In this document: one piece after another, positions 33,901 through 45,600 of the stretch
How positions within the stretch are numbered: the first letter of the stretch is position 1
How the letters are laid out: each line of letters starts with the position of its first letter
Origin: Syngnathus acus
Taxonomy: Eukaryota > Chordata > Actinopteri > Syngnathiformes > Syngnathidae
Reading direction: 5' to 3'
NCBI RefSeq assembly: GCF_901709675.1
Contig: NC_051098.1
Coordinates: 10,169,000 to 10,232,999 of the forward strand
DNA length: 64,000 nt
The notes under the pieces: generated by a model
What the model was told of the DNA's origin: nothing
The model's database searches: none
The model's input: the letters and a program-made list of their open reading frames with translations, nothing else
Made by a program: the position numbers and the translations under genes

Positions 33901-35162
33901 TTCTGTCCATAAAAATTATGAACAGAATCGGTGACAAAGGGCAGCCTTGGCGGAGTCCAACCCTCACTGGGAACGAATCCGACTTACTGCCGGAAATGCG
34001 GACCACACTCTGGCATCGGTGATACAGGGACCGAACCGCCCTTATCAGTTGGCTCGGTACCCCGTACTCCCGAAGCACCCCCCACAGAACCTCCCGAGGG
34101 ACACGGTCGAACGCCTTCTCCAAGTCCACAAAACACATGTGGACTGGTTGGGCGAACTCCCATGCACCCTCGAGGATCCTGTTGAGGGTGAAGAGCTGGT
34201 CCACTGTTCCACGGCCAGGACGAAAGCCACACTGTTCCTCCTGAATCCGAGGTTCGACCTCCCGACGGACCCTCCTCTCCAGCACCCCTGAATAGACCTT
34301 ACCAGGGAGGCTGAGGAGTGTAATTCCCCTGTAATTGGAACACACCCTCCGGTCCCCCTTCTTAAAGAGGGGAACCACCACCCCAGTCTGCCAATCCAGA
34401 GGCACTGTCCCCGATGTCCACGCGATGCTGTAGAGACGTGCATCAACCAAACAAAATCAAACCAATATACGTGTTCTAGTATAAGCTCATCAAACTGTAC
34501 TTTTACTACCAGCCAATAACATAAGCGAGGATTTATTAGATATATGTTGAAGATATGGTTGGAAAAGAAACTGAATTAAATGAAGAAGCTAATTCGGCGT
34601 TTGAATATTGGACGTCTCAATTGTAGTGGACATTTGTATTTCTTTTCATTTGACATTCTTCATAGATGGACGCATTTGATATACAAATGTTCAACCTGAG
34701 CTGCTCCATAGTGAACATAAACAGTGCATGTCAAGAGGAGTAGCTTTCTCTCTGTCGTATTTATTCCAATAGGTTAAGCACAAATTGAACTTCTTCATCG
34801 GTATTTTTTGTTGTTTTAGTGCTTGTATGATTTAATTTTTTTCAATTGATTAGACTCTGAGTAGCTTGTAAATATCATGAGTGAATTGTGGGCGGTCCAC
34901 AAGCCCAGGATCAAATTAATTGTTCTTTGCTATGATTACATTTTTACCTTCATAGGCAATGAAGTCGATCAACAAAGCGTGTTTGAAGTATTCCGATTGG
35001 AAGCAGAGGCACAACCCTGGATTCAAGCCCTGGCTGTACCCTGAACAGACTACATTACCCAGCATCCCGCTTTCCGAGCTTAGCATTCAGCATGCCGAGA
35101 GCCTGGAAAATATTGACGAGAGCTCCCTGTCTGAGACCCACGATAGAGATGACGGCTACTAA
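24953..35162 (+). CDS. stard10: STARD10, START-domain phospholipid transfer protein
   Basis: STARD10 carries phosphatidylcholine and phosphatidylethanolamine between membranes in the cytosol. Six coding exons are supported: 24953-25111, 29577-29724, 29812-29915, 32385-32502, 32620-32672 and 34956-35162. All have GT-AG junctions and compatible phases, giving 789 bases and 262 residues (human 291, with a longer N-terminus). The START fold spans roughly residues 10-225. Diagnostic stretches shared with the family include YDVLHDIEYR, ADVGYYS, DYIIMNYSVKH, RAVSIQTGY and SLPKWVV, and the C-terminal SLENIDESS is also conserved. The ATG follows GACAGAGAC and opens on MSGRNVTIPDD, matching the position where other STARD10 proteins become conserved. 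The serine-plus-acidic C-terminal tail of human STARD10 is replaced by a shorter end, DRDDGY. A LINE sits antisense in intron 5 but touches no exon. Confidence 0.95.
28012..28080 (+). repeat. Relic of SINE 3' part
   Basis: The stretch GGCTGGGACAGGTTCC followed by GGATAAGTGGAATAGAAAATGG resembles, in two separate blocks, the 3' half of the better-preserved SINE at 45174-45508, which reads GCTGGGACAGGCTCCAGCA near the same place. It is short and decayed. Confidence 0.5.
28727..28965 (-). repeat. Decayed 3' end of an RTE-like LINE
   Basis: The opening TATCCATTGTCTTCCTCTTA and the blocks GTGCCTGGAACG and GAAGCATCCTCAAAAGATGCC align, with gaps, to the 3' end of the intact LINE at 33009-34447 (TTCTTCCGCTTATCC, ATGCCCGGAACA, GAGGCATCCTGATGAGATGCC). 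Orientation is the same as that element. No open frame survives. Confidence 0.6.
30848..30878 (+). repeat. Poly-T tract in stard10 intron 3
   Basis: A run of T residues interrupts intron 3 of stard10. It could be the poly-A tail of a minus-strand retrocopy, but the neighbouring sequence is not recognisable as an element. Confidence 0.6.
33009..34447 (-). mobile_element. 5'-truncated non-LTR retrotransposon (RTE-like LINE)
   Basis: A 467-codon frame without a stop (33047-34450, minus) encodes the C-terminal part of a reverse transcriptase. It has FKKGDRRVCSNYRGITLLS, the GLRQGCPLSPILF block and the catalytic FADD box (SLLFADDVVLLASS). The RTE-type tail region contains RIQAAEMSFLRRM and WLGHLIRMPPGR. 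The endonuclease and the N-terminal part of the RT are missing. The 3' end is a run of TGGA units (CCATCCATCC on the plus strand). An 11-base direct repeat, TGCATCAACCA, flanks the copy, at about 33011-33021 and 34440-34450, marking the target-site duplication. The first codons of the frame therefore derive from target DNA. Clade assignment is tentative; presence of an RT is certain. Confidence 0.92.
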
Positions 35163-35620
35163 TTCGTGCACACGCAAGTTAGACCTGGGTCATGTATTCA
35201 TGCGCACGCATCCATCAATGCAGGGATACATGCACGCCAGATACACAATGACACATATGCTATGTAGATTCATTCATACACACGCGCACCCTACTAGTAT
35301 ATCTACTCATGCTCACTGCACATTTTGTGGGAGCATTCAGATGCAAATGGCCATTTCACAAAGTCAGCTCCATGTTTTCCTACATAATGCATGCACGCAT
35401 ATTTTGCCAATGTCAGAAGCATTCACAGCTGCACACACACACTTGCTGCGATGGGCCGCAAGTATTTTTTTTACAACTTAGTAATATCCGTCAAATGTCT
35501 GTAAATGCGATTTGCCTTGAAATGTTTTCAAATTCGATTGGTATGGAAAAGCATTTTTTCGGTAAATTTACTATTTAGATGTTTTTACGGTAGCCTCTGT
35601 CGTATTGAAACCTGAGCAAA

Positions 35621-35626
35621 AATAAA
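35621..35626 (+). terminator. Candidate stard10 polyadenylation signal
   Basis: An AATAAA hexamer lies about 460 bases after the stard10 stop codon at 35160-35162, at a normal distance for a short 3' untranslated region. Use was not tested. Confidence 0.45.
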
Positions 35627-38097
35627 AAGGATGTATTTCCAATAGCAATTTGCAAAAATACAGTTCATACATAGTTAAATATGCTTACAAAAAAGACGTA
35701 CCCATTTTGTTTTCCTTTTTGTCTTTCTGTCATTAGTTGTACTTATATTTTGTAAGCACACAAGAAATATGCAGGTGTACTACAGGAGGCAGCTGAAGCT
35801 CACGACGAAACTCAAACAACATCTTTTCTATACTTGCGAGGGTTCCGTTTGATATAGCGTCTTAAATCCTAATCTAAACTCAAATCTCTAATCTATGAAC
35901 TGTAAAAGCAATGAGCAGTCTCCTGGACTGATAGGTGATGCTGATGTGGAAGTGCCTTATACCTGCAATCTTTCAAATGGCCAGCAGAGGGAGACTCCAC
36001 AGGTTTCAAAACTTTACAGTTGAGAGGACTCAAAATCCCAACTTGGTTTAAATGATAGTCGATAAAGCAATGACTGAATAGCATTGCCCTGATGCGGTCA
36101 TGTTCATGCTCAACTACACAAAATCTGTAAAGAGCAGCCAAAATGTCCCACCAGAAATGGCCTCACAATGATAGAAACGTATGTAACAATGCAGCTGTAA
36201 TACACATTTTCTTTCTCTTCCGCTCCTCAAGATGATGTATGAATGTATGTCTACAAATTTAATACAGAACCCTACAGTGGTTTTCAAACTTCACTTGACA
36301 TTTGAGTCGTTTTTATGTCTGTGTGTTCGCGTCATGTGGTTGTATGTGTTTTGTGTGCCTCCATCAGCCCATATGTTAATGTGCTTTTACGTTCTTTCAG
36401 GGAAACTTGCATGCAAAAAAAAAAAAAATCCTTAGTGTCCAGCACGACATGCAAATCACTGACTGAATGCATGAGGCTGCACGTGAGGCTGTGCCCACTG
36501 GCCTAGATTTAAATTTAGGAGTCCCTCAATAGGTTGCCGAGATAACCCTGCTGTGATCAAAACCTGTGGTGGAGAGATGGCACTTTCATGTCACGGAGAA
36601 ACTTGCTTGTCAGGGTAAAAATGCTTTCAATGCCTTTTTTCCACATCACCCTACCCTTTTCGCAACGCCTGCATATATGAGCCACTTAATAAAGTATGAA
36701 TGAGGTGTGTACAGCTCTACTGAAGTGCTCTCTTTGTCTTCCTGCAGCTGTCTCTGTGTCCTCTGTTTAAATGAGACCCCAACATTGTGTGTGTGCGCGC
36801 GTGTATGTGCTTGTGTTACAAGTGCAAGGATGTGGCTCAATGGCATCATCATGTTGTGTTCCATTTACCTCCACAGTAGGAAACAGGGCCGAAGCGTGAC
36901 AATCAGAATCCCTCTGTGGGTGTGTGTTAGCGTGTGTGTTTGTGTGTCTGTATGTGTCATACTGCCACCCCTGCAGTATTTCAGCCCACCAAGGATGCTG
37001 GATGGGTGATGACTAATCAATCTCCTTGATCTACCCTATCTACACTAGCTGCTTTCCTCACATCTTTCTGCCATATTCTTTGCTTTCTACTTCCCTCCAA
37101 TCTTGTGTCTTTGGTTCTCCGCTCTTGAGCTAATTTTTACCCTCCATTAATTCCCACCCTTTTTTGAATAGATAGTCTCTAGTCGCCACTAAAGTGTCAC
37201 TCGGTGCTTTACCTCATGTTGCTTTCATTTCATTCAAAGAAGTACTGCAATAATTTCCAAAGGTGATTTCTCTCTAGATTGTATGTTTATCATACACAAG
37301 TATTACATCATAAAGGACGTCCCCCGAGCGAGCATCCACCTTTCACGTGTTAAATTAAACAAGTAAATGAATCATGAGTTTCGTTCGTATTGCTTATTTT
37401 ATAAATTGGTCTGCGAGTGAGCCATTCTATATTTCTGCAGAACAGAGTGGCTGAGGGTAGCTGAAGATTCAGATCCACTTTCAAGCAACTAAACTCTATT
37501 GTGGAGATCCAGTCATGTAGAAACACCAAGACCGTCCACGGGTGCATTGCCTTTGCTATCAAGCTAAGGGCAAAAAATAAGCAGAGCTGCATTGACATGC
37601 TTGATAGACAGATGAGCCTTCTGCGACGTGGCATACGTATATCCCTGGTTGCTAGGTTATATTGTCAAGCCGGTGGGATGTATTCAATTTGTGTGCATGT
37701 GCCAAATAGACACAGTGTCGTGTATGAAGTGCTGCCTCCATTCGCGAAAATGCTTTGCGATCTTCATAAACGTACAACGTACTATTGTGGGGAAAAATAT
37801 CTAGTCAGTCAGTAGCCATTAACACAACGACTTGGCCCCTTATGCATGTTTGTGTTGTTTTTAACTTTTTTCTAATGAGCATTTCTGTTGCCGTGATTGG
37901 TCAGAAGAAAGGTTTGGTGGGCTGCACAAGTTGCTACATTGTCCAATCAGCTTAAAATATTCTATTCAATCGCCCCTCCTTTCCCGGGTGGATCATAGTG
38001 GAGCAGTCCGGATCAATAAACTATGAAGACCTCCATTGAGCGATTTGCATATCACTTGTCTGGTTACACCAAAGCAGGATTGGGCGCTGTTTGCTTT

Positions 38098-38225
38098 TTA
38101 TCCATCCATTCACTATCTGAAGCATTTTTCCTCACGTGGCTGGTGGGCGCGCTGTAGCCTATCCCAGCCCTTTTCAGGCCGTTGGTGCACCCTGAACTGG
38201 GAGCCAGCCAATCGCAAGGCGTACA
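38098..38225 (-). repeat. Relic of the same SINE family, inverted
   Basis: Read on the minus strand, this stretch contains GCGATTGGCTGGC, CCAGTTCAGGGTGCACC and GCTGGGATAGGCTACAGC. These blocks have the same order as in the SINE at 45174-45508 (GTGATTGGCTGGCAACC, GTTCAGGGTG, GCTGGGACAGGCTCCAGC). The tRNA-like head is gone. Confidence 0.65.
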
Positions 38226-39436
38226 TGTACATCTAAATTCAGTCCCAGCTTTGTGGTACACAGATGGTGTCCTTCCTTGGATACTAACCTCTGAAGTCAG
38301 GTTCCAAAACTGCCAATTTTACCAGCAGCTAGCGTGAAAAGGCCTTTGTTGAAAGTCACATTTCTGCCTTCGGACGTTACATCGGTAGAACAGTAGAATA
38401 TCCGTAGGTACACTCTCTGCGCCCATCCCATTTTGGTTGCATTTTATGCAGAAGTTCAACGCACGCTCGCCCTACAGAAGGAAGATGTCGTCATACGTAA
38501 CTTGTGCATGGCTGGGGCCTCACGTCCTCTATTATGGCCTGCAACCAAGTGTGTGCGCAAGCCTCCTTTTTTTCCCCCTTTGTTTTTGTCACCTTTGTGA
38601 GCTCCTCTGCGAGTTTTTGTCCGCTTCTGAGTGGAGGACAGCAACACAATTGGAGCAAAACTCTCCTGCTTTTTTTATGCAGTCTACCATCTCAAAATGT
38701 ATATTTGCAATGGAAAATGAAAGTGGTCTCTCTAAATTCAAGCACGTGTGGTTCATTTGCAAAACAAGTTCGAAAGGAATCGATGGATTTCGATTTCAAG
38801 TGTGGCGTCGAGCCCATAGGTTTTTGGTAGTGAATGAAAATGTTGCATTTGACTAACTTTTCTGCTTCAGCCTCTTTCTTTTTCTATTCTAAATTCTAGA
38901 GCCTAACAGATTAATTGTCCAGGCACATTAGACAGGACTCCGTTTTTGTTGATCATGGCAGTGCCAATGGACAAAACGGGTAGTGTTTTCCATGAAGACG
39001 GTGACCACGTTTCCAATGAGCGCCAATGCTTTTCGATTTCTGAGTGGCCCCGTGATGAATATAATTGTGTTTAAACACAACTGTAGATTGATGCTAAAAC
39101 GAAAAGTTTATTTTTGGTTTGAACAGGTATTCCATTGAGCAATCAGTGTTTTTATCCTCGTGATCCCTTACACAGTCATTTCTAATGTGCCGCTGCCATA
39201 TGCATTTACACAAAACATGGCGTTACTTTGGCTCTGATCCAAACCCAACTCGGAGGTTTGTAAGTGACAAAACTTGTGCCCCCCTACCTCCCTTTTTTTC
39301 CCCAACTTGTGCCCCCCCCCTCCTTTTTTTTCTCCATTATTTATTTGCGGTCTTTTTTATTGCGAGTGAAAGGCGTCTAAGAGGTCACGTCCACTCTCGC
39401 CAGGTCAAAGGCGTGCAAACGTGTTAGGAGCTTTTG

Positions 39437-39446
39437 TGACGTCACG
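39437..39446. promoter_or_regulatory. CRE-like element upstream of the lectin gene
   Basis: TGACGTCACG contains the full palindromic cAMP-response element TGACGTCA. It lies 131 bases before the first ATG of the multi-lectin gene. An identical ten-base element lies 156 bases before the second, duplicated first exon, at 40511-40520. Retention in both copies suggests it is part of the promoter; binding is inferred. Confidence 0.5.
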
Positions 39447-39576
39447 TGTTAGCCGACGTCATAGTGGTATCAAAACACGCGCGCCTTTTGTGACTAGTAT
39501 AGTCCGTCCATCATTTGCTTTGGAGTCGAATTGTTGACTGCAAACTATTTGCGTGGAATCTCCTCTCCCGTGAGCG

Positions 39577-39643
39577 ATGAGAAACCAACTGGCCGCGCGC
39601 CTTGTCCGTATTCTTGCGTTGAGCGCCGCGTGGACTTCGTCAA
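39577..39643 (+). CDS. Signal-peptide exon of the multi-lectin gene
   Basis: The exon encodes a signal peptide starting MRNQLAAR, with a short hydrophobic core (LVRILALSAAW), and ends after TCG TCA A before a consensus donor GTGAGT. Phase 1 matches the acceptor of the first C-type lectin exon at 41794. The ATG lies about 30 bases after a TATA-less, CRE-containing upstream region. Linking it to the lectin exons 2.1 kb away is inference, supported by phase and by the lack of any other candidate except the damaged copy at 40676. Confidence 0.65.
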
Positions 39644-42600
39644 GTGAGTAATTTGCGATCTCGGAGTTGGATTGGTACGGATGAGGATTAGGGCCGGTGA
39701 AGAAAAAAAAAGGGGTGACAGGATTCTGACTTTAAAGTGAGAATTCTTAGACTTTAAAGTCAAAGTGGGTATTCTCACTTTAAAGTCAGAATTTTCACTT
39801 TAATGTCAGCATTTAGACTTTATAGTCTTTATGTAGACTTTAAAGTCAAAATGTAGACTTTAAAGTCAAAATTTAGACTCTAAAGTCAATTCAGACTTCA
39901 AAGGCACAATTCTCACTTTAAAGTGAAACCAGAATTCTGAGGGAAAAAAAATCAGAATCCTGTCGCCCCCCCACCCCTCTTCACTGGCCCTAATCCTCTT
40001 CCGTATTTTGAGACTTTGAAGTTGTTGTGAATCATCTTTTTGCCCTACGGCACTGTAGTGTCCATGGATATTCTGCGCAGGCATGAAAAGAAATGTGCTA
40101 AATTGAACAAGTGGGCCTGTATGCCTCTCATCAGTCCTGAATGCAAAGGATCTAAACCGTTTAGATTCTAAAAGTACAACCTTTAGATCCTTTGCATTCA
40201 GGAATGATGAATAAACTATAATAGAATAAAAATGAAGTGATCAATGACTAAATTAAAGGTCTTCTGGATGATTTTGATTTTATTTCTTGTTTAACGAGCA
40301 AACGACGTCACCGGCGAATCCATTATGACAAACTAAAAGTAAAAACTACGTCACCACTTTGGCTTCGATCTAACTCGCAGGTTTGGGCCCGGATCGAAGC
40401 CCAAAAGGTGACACCCCCCTATCCTGCTTTGTTTGCCCTTCCCAAATAAAATCCCGACAGAAAGGAATGAAGTTTTTCGTTGCTCAGCGGTTGTAGTCAA
40501 ACGGGCCAAATGACGTCACGTCCCCTCAGAAAGCCGGTGGCGTGCGCACGAACAGCGTACGCGGGCCGGACGTGTGCGCGCCTGCTGTTTGTAAACTGTG
40601 CGCTGTGCGAAGGAAAGTGGAAAGCACCCGCTCGCCAGTCCGCTGGGTGTTTGGCCCCCCTTGGACTCCCAGACGATGAGAACGCACCCGAAGGCGCTCG
40701 TGACGCTCGTTCTTACATTGGGCGCCGCTTTTCAAAGTCAAAGTCTGCTTTATTGTCATTTTCTTCACATGCCAGGACAGACAAAGAAATCGAAATTACG
40801 TTCCCACTATCCCACGGTGACAAGACATAGTACACAATATACATACAAGTAAACAACATTTGTTGTATTTATTGTTTTATTTTTATCCATTCAATGTTTT
40901 ACCAGGTAAGTCCATTGAGAACACTTTCTCGTTTACAATGGTGACCTGGAGGCAATGTGTGTGAAGTGTCTTGCCCAAGGACACAACGACACGTGACTGA
41001 GACTAATGATGATGATATATCTTTATTTCGAACATATTTAAAACATAGAGAGAAAATAAAACAAATGACACGTTAAAGTGCCAAATTTAAGTCCATGAAA
41101 CAAACAAACAAAAACAAAAAAAACCAATAAAGATTGCTCGATAGAGTCGGAGGAAGCAAAAAGAGAAGAATTGCTGATGAGAACAGAGGCTTTAAGAAAG
41201 AATGGACTGAATTATTTGCTTTCATTGCCAATGCTGAAGCATTTGTCTGCGTGTTTGACATGCAATGAGACGTCAAATAACGAGGAATTTGGAGCGACAA
41301 TTTCAGCTAAAGCATGCTAAATTTGCTGCCGATCACCCAGTTGGAACTGTGAGCAAAGGTGCAATTGCAGTGATGGTGAATGCCATTTAGGACTTTAATA
41401 AAAATTTGAAAAAATAACACAGGATGTCATCGTAAGTGCAAATGGAGAAACATGCCCTGGAATGAATGCTGGTTACAAAAATAACCTAAATTCGTTTTAA
41501 AGAAATACCAATTGGACTGACTCACCACTTGGGTCAATTTGAAGCAACATTCTGTCTTTTAAAGTCCCCCCAAAGTCCCAATGATCATCGTCACACACAC
41601 ATCTGGGTGTGGTGAAATGTGTCCTCTGCATTTAACCCATCCCCATGTGATTTTGGGGGAGAGGGGAGCAGTGAGCAGCAGCGGTGCCGCGCTCGGGAAT
41701 CATTTGGTGAAACGAAACCCGAAACAAATGCCATGACGCTACTGACAAGACAGTTATGCCAGTACGTCATACAAGTCTCAAATGTGTCCTCAGCTGATCC
41801 GGGCTTAGCGTGTGAGAAAGACTGGCTCCCTTTCGGCTCCTGTTGCTACAAGAAGATGAACACCCCCAACGGTTGGCTGGGGGCTCGGCACGACTGCGTC
41901 TGGGAGGGCGGCGACCTGGTCTCCATCGCCTCGTCGGACGAGGAAGCCTTTGTGAAGAAGGAAATGGGCAAGGACCGCTTCTGGATCGGACTCTCCAATC
42001 TGGTGAGACGGAAGCGCAAGCAGTTGATTCTCTACTGGTACGCACGCGACTGACAAGCGGGAATGGTCTCCGCAGAAATGCGACGAGGCTTGGTGTCAGT
42101 ATGACAAGGAGCAAAAGGAGCTGACTTGGTCCAATGTCCGCGTGACGGCGAGCTACTCCAACTGGGACAACCGTCAGGTTGGAAGGTAAGAAGGTCATGT
42201 GTTGAATGTTAGGCAAGGTTTTGGGGCTCCTTTCCAAAATGGATGTCCGTGTGACGGTGACCTACTCCAACTGGACTGAAGGTCTAAACGGAAAGTAAGG
42301 AGGTTACGTTTTTGCGCCCTTTTACTGTCAAAATGTCGCTTTTCCAAAATGGAAAAGAGCACCGTGATGAGGGGGAAATAAAAGCTTTTGTCAATTTTTC
42401 ATCAGAAAGCAAGAAAAAATACTGAGATGCTTTTCACAACTTTTCCCGACAGCTCCGACGTCGAGTCCTGCGCGTTCGTCAACCAAGGCGTGTCCACGAC
42501 CGTGCGTCAGCTAGGGAAGTGGCGACACGGCTCGTGCGGATCCTCGTTGCCATACATGTGCGAGCGCTCGCCGGACGGTAAGCCCGCATGAATTGTCATG

Positions 42601-45600
42601 TCAAAAGGAACATTTCAACTGTGTAGTCCTTCTGCAGACTGCCCGGAGGGCCGACAGTGTTCCTTAAAAGACTTTGGTTACGATCGAGTGGAGAGTGAGT
42701 GGCTGCAACCCTTGTTTTTACTCCAGAACCATCCTGCCATGCTTTTCCAATCCAAGTTTGTTTGTGGCTTCAGCTTCCTCCTGCGACCCCGGCGAATTCC
42801 TGTTCAACGATTCTTGCTATCATTTCACTTGGCATCGTTACCGTTGGAAGGAAGCTGAGGACTTCTGCAAGGAACGCAAAAGTCATCTGCCCAGCGTCCA
42901 CTCAGAGGACGAAATCAAATTCTTGTCAGGTGAGCGCCAAGACAAACTGACAATTCCACGATTATCCCGCAATGCTCACCAGCATCTTTGTAACTTGCGC
43001 TTGTTCTGCTTTTCTCAAGATCACCTAAAAGACGATTACTGTTCTTGGGTGGGACTCAGGAATAGGAAGGACAATTTTAAGTTCACTGACGGAACATCTA
43101 CCGTAAGTGAAATGTTGAGAGTAACCTAAAAAGTTGTCATTTGTCCAGAATGAAGATGTCATACTGAAATGCAAAACATAAAAGTGTCATTTAAGCAGGA
43201 AATGAACATTTTCTTGAACAAAAACAGTCAAACTTTATCCGGAATGGCCGCAATGTTACGAGAAGAGCTGCAAAGAAATGTTTTCCAGAAAATCAGCTGG
43301 AACAAGTTCGATGGCAATTAGAATTGTAATTGACAAGAGCAAAAAATAAAAGAGGAAAAGCTGTCGTGCGCTCAAAACCTCTGTCATGTGTGCAGGCCGA
43401 CGCCCCAGGATTGCAATTACTAGATAATGCCTGCGTTGGTGTGATTTCCACTAATGCAGATCTTCATACATACGGCTGCACCAATAACGACTTTCTAACC
43501 ATCTGCCAAAAAGGTCTGAAAGTCACGACGGCTCCCTTTGCCCTTTCACGCGCGCGCTCATACTTGATCCCTCTTGCAGCCAAGGTTCGAGAGGTTGTTA
43601 CTGCTCATTCGTCGTCAATATTCAGGCCAGGTGGGCGTCACATCCGTGGTCGCGCTCTTGTCGCCAGTTGGCCCTCAAGTGACACGGGTCTCGCTTGCAG
43701 GCTGGAGCGAAAAGTGCGGCCGGTGGATGGGCAACCCATCCAACGATTTCTGCTACCTGATGAGCGGCAACCATGCCGTGACCTGGCAGAAGGCGCGAGA
43801 CAAATGCATCCACCACGGAGGCGACCTGCTCAGCATTGCCGACGACACTGAACAGAATTTCATACGAGGTAAGGACACGATGGAGGCTGGCACAGTTCAT
43901 GCCGCATGGACTCCAGAAGGAACAACGCCGCGACACACGCACCTGTACAATGTTCAAACTCTTGATCGTTGTTTAACTTTGATCCAAAGCTGTCGTGACC
44001 AGTCCCAGTCTGTGGTTGGGCGCCAATGCCAATATCACTGAAGACAGCAGGTGGACTGATGGATCCCCGTTCACTTACAAAAACCTGACAGCAGGTCGGT
44101 CTATAATCCGGCAAATGTTTGTCTGCTTAGTGCTTAGCATCTGTCGCCTCCTTCCAGAAAATGCCGGTGACGCCACTGGCGGACGCTGCCTTTACTTTGT
44201 CACCCACAACGGTGGCTGGAAATTTCACCATTGCCAACGAAACAGCAGCTACGTCTGCAAGAGAAGAGGAAGAGGTAACGTGACGCTTGGCCGATTCGCG
44301 CTGATGTTGTCAAACGCTAAGATTTGAGAAGGCTTCTGAAGTCCTCTCGATGAAATGTACCTGTTAGGGTAGTGCTCACTCTAACTTATTTTGCAAGAAC
44401 CACACTGGAGACAAGTTAGTCGTTTCAAACACCTGCAGGCGGAGAGTTCACTCGTCGCTGTGCTTACAGCGATGGTCGAATGAAGTCTGAAGTCAGGCCT
44501 CATCAGGTGCATATTTATTGAGAAGAAACACAGTGGGGTTGAAAGTGGGGGTGTGAGAACCCAGGAAGGGGTGAAGACGCTCCCCTGCTGATCAAAGCAT
44601 AGCAGGGGGCCTTTTACGACTTTGTGGAAACAAAGCAACTTTGATTGCTTCCTCTGCAGCTAGTCAATCAGGTGAAAATATCTTAGCACTTTGGTCTACA
44701 AGCTAGGTAAATTATTACAGGTTACATTCCAACATAATCATACGATGAAGATATTCTGCAAACCCTAACAGTACCAGCGTGCTTCTCTTTGTGAGCGTGT
44801 CAATTGTCAAGTCATGGAGCTAACGCAATCGGCAAAACTGGAATGAAGATTGCAGCTGGTCTGAACTTCTTGTTTTCCACGACAATCTGTGGGAAGAAAA
44901 CTGATCAATTGTATTTGCTGGTCAGCGTGTCTTTGTGTTTTTTACATTGAGTCTCTACCCTAAACGGTCACAAACCAAACCACTCATTGTTAAAAGTCTG
45001 ATCCCAGACAGCCGATATATAATTTCTGTCCCCGAGATGGTCACAAACAAGACTGCTTGATGGTTAAATTTGGATGGGACCCAGCTGACCCAATTCTATT
45101 TTCTACCCACGTCCGGAGGCCCAAACAGATGAGCTTGAATAAGTGCTATATATAGATATTTAAGAAAAAGAATGGCGGCTCTGTGGCGCACTGGTTAGCA
45201 CGGCCGCCTCACAGTTAGGAGGGTGCCAGTTCAATTCCACATCCGATCCTCCCTGTGTGGAGTTTCCATGTTCTCCCCGAGCCCGCGCGGGTTTCCTCCG
45301 GGCACTTCGGTTTCCTCCCATTTTCCAAAACTCTAAATTGCCCCTAGTGCGAGTGCAGATGGTTGTTTGTCTCTGTGATTGGCTGGCAACCGGTTCAGGG
45401 TGTCCCCCGCCTACTGCCCGATGACCGCTGGGACAGGCTCCAGCACTCCCGCGACTCCCGTGGGGACAAAGCGGTACAGAAGATGGATGGATATTATTAT
45501 TATATAATAAAAATATTCTACAATTCCCCAAATGTTTCCTCAGTCGATCAGAAGTCATGTGATATGGCCGACGGCTGGCTCCCTTTCGGCTTCAGTTGCT

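Larger units (their letters stand above)
35163..39576. other. stard10 3' region and intergenic DNA
   Basis: After the probable stard10 3' untranslated region, no gene was recognised as far as the lectin promoter. CA/GT runs occur near 35275-35440 and 36785-36960. Open frames at 37501-37815 and 38437-38856 lack any recognisable family signature. The region 39215-39576 is upstream of the lectin gene and is duplicated, as described separately. Confidence 0.5.

Noticed and set aside
33216-34291. Plus-strand frames of 80-134 codons across the LINE
   Set aside because: They are antisense shadows of the reverse-transcriptase frame on the minus strand.
38437-38856. 139-codon plus-strand frame between stard10 and the lectin gene
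   Set aside because: No family signature, composition like the surrounding intergenic DNA, and no promoter or splice support.
39720-39930. CRISPR-like regular repeat
   Set aside because: The ACTTTAAAGT-type units are imperfect, have no unique spacers, and sit inside an inverted-repeat element of a vertebrate genome.
45184-45238. Possible tRNA gene
   Set aside because: A and B boxes are present, but the flanking SINE body and absence of a complete cloverleaf show a tRNA-derived retroposon.
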